This document shows, one piece after another, positions 57,818 through 64,000 of a DNA stretch of 64,000 bases (within the stretch, counting starts at the first letter, position 1; every line of letters starts with the position of its first letter). Below the pieces are notes generated by a model that saw only the letters and a program-made list of their open reading frames with translations, ran no database searches and had not been told where the DNA came from. The DNA comes from Haloechinothrix_A salitolerans (GTDB taxonomy: Bacteria; Actinomycetota; Actinomycetes; Mycobacteriales; Pseudonocardiaceae). A program made the position numbers and the translations under genes. The stretch is taken from assembly GCF_039544105.1 (NCBI RefSeq), contig NZ_BAABLA010000111.1. One strand, written 5' to 3'.

Positions 57818-59467
57818 TCACCGGAGCAGCCGGAGCCACGCGGCGGCGTCGGTCGGCAGCCGGTCCCCGTCGAGCGGCACGGAGGACAGCAGCACCTCGG
57901 CACCGGCTGGCAGCTCGTACGACGGCGCGCCGTAGTTGACCACGCAGGCGATACCGTCGCCGCGCTCGAAGAACAACACGTCCTCCGGCGCATCGCGCCA
58001 GCGGAAGTCGTCGCCGAGCAGACCGTGCTCGGCCCGGCGCACCCGCAGCGCGGTCCGGTGCAGCGAGAGCATCGACGCCTCATCACCCTCCTGAGTGGAT
58101 ATCGCGTACTTCGCGAACCACTCTGGTTGCCGCAGCCACGGCGCGCCGTCCGCGCCAGGCGGCGAGAACCCGAACGACGGCGCTTCGGGCGTCCACGGCA
58201 ACGGCACCCGACACCCGTCCCTGCCGACGTCGGCGCCGTCCGTGCGCACCCAACTCGGATCCTGGCGCTGGTCGTCCGGCAGATCGAGCACCTCGGGCAG
58301 GGCGAGTTCCTCGCCCTGGTACAGGTACTGCGAGCCGGGCAGCGCCAACAGTGCCATGATCGCCGCCCGTGCCCGCCGCTCGCCAAGGGCGACGTCGACG
58401 TCCCCGCGCGGGCGCACCTGCGCTAGCTTCGGGTCCAGCTCGGCTGGGAGTTCGTCGGCACGCACGATGCCGTAGCGGGCGACGGCGCGGTGGACGTCGT
58501 GGTTGGCCAGCGTCCAGGTGATCGTCGCGCCGGTGGAGCCGATCTCGGCGAAGGCGCGGTCGATCGAGCGCCGCCAGTCTCCTGCGTCCCAAGGCTGCAT
58601 CAGCAGGTCGAAGAAGAACGCCTGTGGCAGCTCGTCGGGACGCAGGTACTTGGCGAGGTCCTCGACCGTGGGCACCCAGATCTCCCCGACCATCGTGAGG
58701 TCCTTACCGTAGGAGTCGGCGACGCGCCGCCACCCACGGTAGATCTCGTGCACCTCCTCACGGTTCCAGCCGTACTCGTTGTTGTGCCCGCCATGCCAGT
58801 CCGGCAGATCGGGATGCTTGTACAGCCCGTGCGCGACGTCGATGCGGAAGCCGTCGACGCCCCGGTCGAACCAGAACCGCAGCACGTCATCGAACAGTGC
58901 GACGACGTCGGGGTTGCGCCAGTTGAAGTCCGCCTGGGTGGAGTCGAAGAAGTTCAGGTACCACTGCCCCGGCGTGCCGTCCGGCTCGGTGATCCTGGTC
59001 CACGCGGGGCCGCCGAAGCAGGACTCCCAGTTGTTCGGTGGCAGCTCGCCGCGGGAGCCCTTGCCGTCGCGGAACAGGAACCGCTCCCGCTCGGGCGAGC
59101 CAGCACCGGCGGCCACTGCCTCCTGGAACCAGGCGTGGTCGGTGGAGCAGTGGTTAGGCACCAAGTCGAGCAACACCTTCAGGCCCCGCTCGTGGGCCTC
59201 GGTCACGAACTCATCGAACACCGCGAGGTCGCCGTAGTCCGGCTCGATGTCGGTGTAGTCGGCCACGTCGTAGCCGTGGTCGTTCTGCGGCGACGGGAAA
59301 CACGGGTTAAGCCAGACTCCGTCGACGCCGAGGTCAGCCAGATAGTCCAATCGGGACCGCAGCCCTGCGAAGTCGCCGATGCCGTCGCCGTCGCCGTCCG
59401 CGAAGCTTCGCAGGTACACCTGGTAGATGACGGCGTTCCGCCACCACGGCGTTGTTGCCTGAGTCAT
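57818..59467 (-). CDS. Alpha-glucosidase, GH13
   Basis: The 549-residue enzyme is a GH13 oligo-1,6-/alpha-glucosidase. It has YQVYLRSFADGDGDGIGDFAGL, LNPCFPSPQNDHGYDVADY, DLVPNHCSTDHAWF, GFRIDVAHG with the nucleophile Asp, GEIWVP with the acid/base Glu, and TLANHDVHR with the transition-state Asp. It would cleave alpha-glucosides imported by the adjacent ABC system to glucose in the cytoplasm. The ATG was chosen because GAGGAG lies 6 nt upstream; a longer N-terminus by nine residues is possible. It is the last gene of the sugar operon. Confidence 0.94.
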   Translation of the reverse strand: MTQATTPWWRNAVIYQVYLRSFADGDGDGIGDFAGLRSRLDYLADLGVDGVWLNPCFPSPQNDHGYDVADYTDIEPDYGDLAVFDEFVTEAHERGLKVLLDLVPNHCSTDHAWFQEAVAAGAGSPERERFLFRDGKGSRGELPPNNWESCFGGPAWTRITEPDGTPGQWYLNFFDSTQADFNWRNPDVVALFDDVLRFWFDRGVDGFRIDVAHGLYKHPDLPDWHGGHNNEYGWNREEVHEIYRGWRRVADSYGKDLTMVGEIWVPTVEDLAKYLRPDELPQAFFFDLLMQPWDAGDWRRSIDRAFAEIGSTGATITWTLANHDVHRAVARYGIVRADELPAELDPKLAQVRPRGDVDVALGERRARAAIMALLALPGSQYLYQGEELALPEVLDLPDDQRQDPSWVRTDGADVGRDGCRVPLPWTPEAPSFGFSPPGADGAPWLRQPEWFAKYAISTQEGDEASMLSLHRTALRVRRAEHGLLGDDFRWRDAPEDVLFFERGDGIACVVNYGAPSYELPAGAEVLLSSVPLDGDRLPTDAAAWLRLLR

Positions 59468-59490
59468 CGCTCTCCTCATAATCGAGTGCG

Positions 59491-60408
59491 TCACTTGACC
59501 GCGCCAGCGGTGAGGCCGTCAACGATGCGGCGCTGGAAGACGACGACGAGGATCACCAGCGGGATGGTGACCAGCACGCCCGCCGCCATCTGGCTGCCGA
59601 ACGGCACCTGGAACTCACTCGCGCCGACGAACTTCGAGATCGCCACCGGGGCGGTGGCCATGTTCGGCTTGTTGGTCATGGTCAGCGCGATCAGGAACTC
59701 GTTCCACGCCGCGATGAACGTGATGATGGCGGTGGTGAACACGCCGGGCGCCGCCAGCGGCAGCACGATCCGGCGGAACGCCTGGGTACGGGTGCAGCCA
59801 TCCACCATCGCCGCGTGCTCCAGCTCGATCGGGATCTGCCGGAAGAACGCCGTCAGGATCCACACCGCGAGCGGCAGCGTGAACGACATCGTCGGCGCGA
59901 TGATCGCCTGGTAGGTGTTGATCCAGCCGAAGTCGGTGAACATCTTCAGCAACGGGACCACAATGGACACCACAGGGAACATCGACGTCGCGATGATCGC
60001 GGTGAGCACGAGTCGTTTGGCCGGGAAGTCCAACCGTGCCATGGCGTACGCCGTCAGCGTCGCGATCAGCAGCGCGAGCACGGTCGTCGTGCCGGACACG
60101 ACCAGGCTGTTCAGCAATGCCCGCAGGAAGCCCTGCGACGGTGCGAACACCGCGTCGTAGTTCTCGAACGACAACGGCTGGGGCAGCGGCGACTTGTCGA
60201 AGATGTCAGCCGAGCGCCGCAGGCTGGACACCACCATCCAGTAGAACGGCGCGAGGCAGAACGCCACGACACCTAGCACACCAAGCGTGGTCGGCCAGCC
60301 CCGCTGCCGTGGCTTGGGCGCCCTTGCCTTCCTGGTGCCCGCACGCCGTGGCGCTGGCCGCGCCCGCAGTGGCTGGACCACCGTCGTCTCAGCGGGGGAC
60401 GTCGTCAT
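59491..60408 (-). CDS. Sugar ABC transporter permease, MalG type
   Basis: The 305-residue permease has six helices. The EAA-like loop EHAAMVDGCTRTQAFRRIVLPLAAPGVFTTAI contacts the ATPase, and the N-terminus carries a cytoplasmic basic segment (RPAPRRAGTRKARAPKP). It pairs with the MalF-type permease; its start overlaps the MalF-type stop by 4 bp. It is likely to import maltose-, trehalose- or isomaltose-like alpha-glucosides, given the GH13 gene 23 bp downstream. Confidence 0.93.
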   Translation of the reverse strand: MTTSPAETTVVQPLRARPAPRRAGTRKARAPKPRQRGWPTTLGVLGVVAFCLAPFYWMVVSSLRRSADIFDKSPLPQPLSFENYDAVFAPSQGFLRALLNSLVVSGTTTVLALLIATLTAYAMARLDFPAKRLVLTAIIATSMFPVVSIVVPLLKMFTDFGWINTYQAIIAPTMSFTLPLAVWILTAFFRQIPIELEHAAMVDGCTRTQAFRRIVLPLAAPGVFTTAIITFIAAWNEFLIALTMTNKPNMATAPVAISKFVGASEFQVPFGSQMAAGVLVTIPLVILVVVFQRRIVDGLTAGAVK

Positions 60409-61403
60409 GACGAGCTCACCTCCTCGCGTGCCCGTGCCTTGCGCCGCGTCCGGCGCGAAGGCGCCGGAGCCGCATCCCCGACGACGTCGGCGCCGAGCAC
60501 CTTGACGAAGGTGAACGCGACGAGGAACACGAACAGGAACAGCAGCACGGCATACGCCGCACCGGGGCCGAAACGCACGTTCATCGCCTCGTCGTGCGCC
60601 AGCATGGACAACGTCTCCACCGACTCCTTACGCGCGCCGATCAGCACGTACGGCATGTCGAACATGCGCAGCGAGTCGAGGATCCGGAACAGCACCGCGA
60701 CCAGCAACGCCGGTTTCACCAGCGGCAGTGTGATGCTGATGAACCGCCGCCACGGGCCCGCACCGTCCACTTTGGCCGCCTCGTAGGTCTCCTTCGGGAT
60801 CAGCTGCAGCCCGGCGAGCACGAGCAAGCCGATGAACGGCGCGGTCTTCCACGTCTCGGCGAAGATGACGGCCAGCTTGGCGTGGAAGCCCTCCGTCGTC
60901 CACAGCGTCGTGCCAGGCAGGATCGCGTTGGCGACACCGTCCGCATTGAAGATCCACCGCCACAGCAGCGCGACGATGGCGGTCGGGATCGCCCACGGCA
61001 CCAAGATGCTCGCGCGGATCAACGCCCTGCCGCGCAGTGCGCGGTGCATGATCAGCGCCATGCCGATGCCGAGCGCGGTCTCCAGCGCGACCGAGGTCGC
61101 GGTCAGGAACGCGGTGTTGCCGAATGCGTTCCAGAACCGGCCTCCTGCCTCGGTGAAAACAGCGCTGTAGTTCTGAAGCCCGACGAACGGCTCGGTATCG
61201 CTAACGAACCCCGTCCGCGAGTCGATGCCTTCGGGGCCGTACAGCGACTGCCGTACCGCTGACAACATCGGGTAGGCGACGACGACTGCCAGCACCAGCA
61301 TCGTCGGCGCGACGAGCAGCGATCCGAACTTGATCGACTCCGCCTTGGCCGCCGACTTGCTGGCAGGCTGCTTGCCCGTGGGACGCATGCCGATGGCGAC
61401 CAT
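60405..61403 (-). CDS. Sugar ABC transporter permease, MalF type
   Basis: The 332-residue permease has about six helices with the transport motif YEAAKVDGAGPWRRFISITLPLVKPALLVAVLFRILDS, typical of MalF/UgpA types. The N-terminus is Lys-rich and cytoplasmic. ATG is set one base after the binding-protein stop (TGA-C-ATG), giving tight coupling; the frame is open further upstream within the neighbouring gene. It forms the channel with the MalG-type permease. Confidence 0.92.
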   Translation of the reverse strand: MVAIGMRPTGKQPASKSAAKAESIKFGSLLVAPTMLVLAVVVAYPMLSAVRQSLYGPEGIDSRTGFVSDTEPFVGLQNYSAVFTEAGGRFWNAFGNTAFLTATSVALETALGIGMALIMHRALRGRALIRASILVPWAIPTAIVALLWRWIFNADGVANAILPGTTLWTTEGFHAKLAVIFAETWKTAPFIGLLVLAGLQLIPKETYEAAKVDGAGPWRRFISITLPLVKPALLVAVLFRILDSLRMFDMPYVLIGARKESVETLSMLAHDEAMNVRFGPGAAYAVLLFLFVFLVAFTFVKVLGADVVGDAAPAPSRRTRRKARAREEVSSS

Positions 61404-61404
61404 G

Positions 61405-62712
61405 TCAGGGCCCGTCAACGAGTCCGGCCAGCCGCTGCTGGAGACTGGCGAGAGCGTCCTCCGCTGACTTCTCACCGGTCAGCGCGGCGTATGCCTCGTC
61501 CTGGATCGCGGCGGTCGTGTCGCCGTAGCGCACCACGCGCGGCCTCGGCTCGGCGCTCAGCACCGACTCCTTCAGCTCGGGCAGATACGGGTACTGCTCG
61601 ATCAGCTCATCGTCCTCGTACAGCGAGGCGTAGACAGGTGCTTGCGTTGATTCCACCAGGCGCTTGCGCTGCATCTCCTCGGTGGTCATGAACTTGATGA
61701 AGTCCAGCGCGGTCGCCTTGTTCTTCGCGAACGACGACACCGCGAGGTTCCATCCGCCGAGGCTGGACGAACCGGGACCGTCCACACCGGGCAGTGGCGC
61801 GACGTCGAACTTGCCTGCCACCTCGCTCGAACCGTCGTCGGCGTTCGCGAGCGCGTACTGGTACGGCCACTGCCGGTGGAAGACCAGGTCGCCCTTCTGG
61901 AACGCCTGCCTGCCCGTTTCCTCTTGGTAAGTAATGGCTTCCTTCGGGATCATCCCGGATTCGAAGCCGTCGACGAGGTTACTGAAGCCCTCTTTCGCCT
62001 CCGGAGTGTCGAGCGCGGGCTTACCGTCCTCGCCCACAATGGACCCACCAGCGGACTGAATGGACTCGGCGAAGTTGACCGTGAGGCCCTCGTACTTCTC
62101 GAACTGCCCCGCATAGCACGACATACCCTTCGACTCCGGCAGCTCGAGGATCTCGTCGCACTGCTGGGCCATCTCGTCCCACGTCGTCGGCGGCTCGTCG
62201 AAACCTGCCTTTCTCAGCAGGTCGGTGCGGTAATAGAGCAGTCCGGCGTCGGTGTAGTTCGGCGCGCCGTAGAGCTGACCACGGTACTTCGCGGCCTCGA
62301 CCACCGGATCGAGCATCTTGCCGGTCTCGAACTCGTCTTCCGGCAGCGGGTCGATCCAGCGGTGCGCGGCGAACTCCGACGTCCACACGACGTCGACGGA
62401 GATGACGTCGTAGGCGTCGGACTGTGTCTCCGCGTTCTGGATGTACTGCTGTCGCTGCTGGTCAGCCTGCTCGGGTAGCTCGATGAACGTGACCTTCTCA
62501 TCAGGGTGCTTGTCGTTCCACTCCTTGAGCAGTGCGGACATGCCGCCCGCGAAGTCCTTGCCCGCCACGAAGCTGATCGGGCCGCGGCCGGTGAAGTCGC
62601 CGACCTCGGGCACAGCGCTTTCTTCATCGCCACTTCCGGTGCCGCACGCGGCGAGCAGGCTGGCCACCAGCGATGCGCCAACGGCGGCGCGGATGCGTGC
62701 TCGGGTTCTCAC
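61405..62712 (-). CDS. Sugar ABC transporter substrate-binding lipoprotein
   Basis: The 435-residue protein has a lipoprotein signal with lipobox LAAC and the family-1 extracellular solute-binding fold. Features are WNDKHPDEKVTFIELPEQADQQRQQYIQNAETQSDAYDVISVDVVWTSEFAAHRWIDPL, PPTTWDEMAQQCDEIL, NFAESIQSAGGSIVGEDG and LGGWNLAVSSFAKNKATALDFIKFMTTEE. It captures the sugar outside the cell. The sugar is not readable from sequence; the operon partners suggest an alpha-glucoside. Confidence 0.93.
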   Translation of the reverse strand: MRTRARIRAAVGASLVASLLAACGTGSGDEESAVPEVGDFTGRGPISFVAGKDFAGGMSALLKEWNDKHPDEKVTFIELPEQADQQRQQYIQNAETQSDAYDVISVDVVWTSEFAAHRWIDPLPEDEFETGKMLDPVVEAAKYRGQLYGAPNYTDAGLLYYRTDLLRKAGFDEPPTTWDEMAQQCDEILELPESKGMSCYAGQFEKYEGLTVNFAESIQSAGGSIVGEDGKPALDTPEAKEGFSNLVDGFESGMIPKEAITYQEETGRQAFQKGDLVFHRQWPYQYALANADDGSSEVAGKFDVAPLPGVDGPGSSSLGGWNLAVSSFAKNKATALDFIKFMTTEEMQRKRLVESTQAPVYASLYEDDELIEQYPYLPELKESVLSAEPRPRVVRYGDTTAAIQDEAYAALTGEKSAEDALASLQQRLAGLVDGP

Positions 62713-62789
62713 GAGATACTCCTTGATTAATCGATTCAGCGCACCGCACGCAATGCCACGTGCGCTGCGCGCGAAAGGTGGATCGGGGA

Positions 62790-63890
<1,101 letters not shown>

Positions 63891-63926
63891 GATCGGTCCC
63901 TAAGGTTGTTGGTGTCTGGGGTTGAT

Positions 63927-63944
63927 GCCCTGGACGCCCAGGGC
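63927..63944. promoter_or_regulatory. Inverted repeat upstream of the sugar operon
   Basis: GCCCTGG and CCAGGGC flank ACGC, 37 bp before the ATPase start codon, in the presumed promoter of the operon. It could be a repressor operator or a leader hairpin. The gap continues beyond the window edge and no regulator gene is seen. Confidence 0.5.
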
Positions 63945-64000
63945 GGTGGGGTGTAGCTGATGATCGTTCGCCTTTGTCGAGGCTGGAGAGGACTGGCTGC

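Noticed and set aside
58490..59914. 474-codon open frame antisense to the GH13 and permease genes
   Set aside because: Spans two real genes on the other strand and has no coherent domain.

Overview
The window is a 64 kb stretch of a high-G+C actinobacterial chromosome, most likely from the family Pseudonocardiaceae. The evidence is many GTG starts, mycothiol biosynthesis (MshD), a GlnR-type regulator, LmeA, PonA1, inositol-phosphate synthase, a FadD6-like ligase, and PE/PPE/EspG-like proteins outside an obvious mycobacterium. No rRNA, tRNA, CRISPR array, prophage or insertion sequence was recognised. Almost all of the DNA is coding, and most genes are housekeeping genes whose local order is shared with Mycobacterium tuberculosis.

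Layout. 1-5.5 kb: secreted protein (partial), CapA-like enzyme, acyl-CoA ligase, dodecin, small membrane and RNA-ligase-like proteins. 5.7-20.3 kb: dusB, a diguanylate cyclase, an LCP cell-wall ligase, phoU, the full pstSCAB phosphate transporter with two PHO-box-like sites, mshD, glnR, lmeA, a thioredoxin-like protein, then a sulfur operon (DUF4395, cysA, sseC) preceded by a Cys-containing leader peptide. Apart from the pst genes, this matches the M. tuberculosis Rv0814c-Rv0823c order. 20.4-28.9 kb: purA to fba (the Rv0357c-Rv0363c block), carrying an unusual secreted lipase with two NPCBM-like modules and a probable segmental duplication. 29.1-36.7 kb: accessory genes, namely an SDR, a PPOX-fold protein, a ribbon-helix-helix/DUF4097/DrrAB operon, and a DinB/VOC pair divergent from a WYL regulator.

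36.7-51.5 kb: dnaB, rplI, rpsR, ssb, rpsF, GT87 mannosyltransferase-like protein, ponA1, DUF5318, PadR, ino1 (the Rv0046c-Rv0058 block). Three tandem proline-rich surface proteins with related C-termini and an endonuclease IV gene interrupt it. The dnaB-rplI gap carries an array of helically phased 11-bp units that include DnaA boxes. 51.5-57.7 kb: a large inverted repeat, a membrane protein, a lipoprotein, purD, and a four-gene type VII secretion substrate cassette (PE-like, DUF3558 lipoprotein, PPE-like, EspG). 57.8-63.9 kb: an alpha-glucoside uptake and hydrolysis operon (ATPase, binding protein, two permeases, GH13 glucosidase).

The parts most worth following up are the PE/PPE/EspG cassette without ESX machinery, the three-gene surface protein cluster, the 11-bp/DnaA array, the lipase-NPCBM fusion, and the Cys leader peptide. 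Gene identities come from reading motifs and remembered family sequences. No database search was run.
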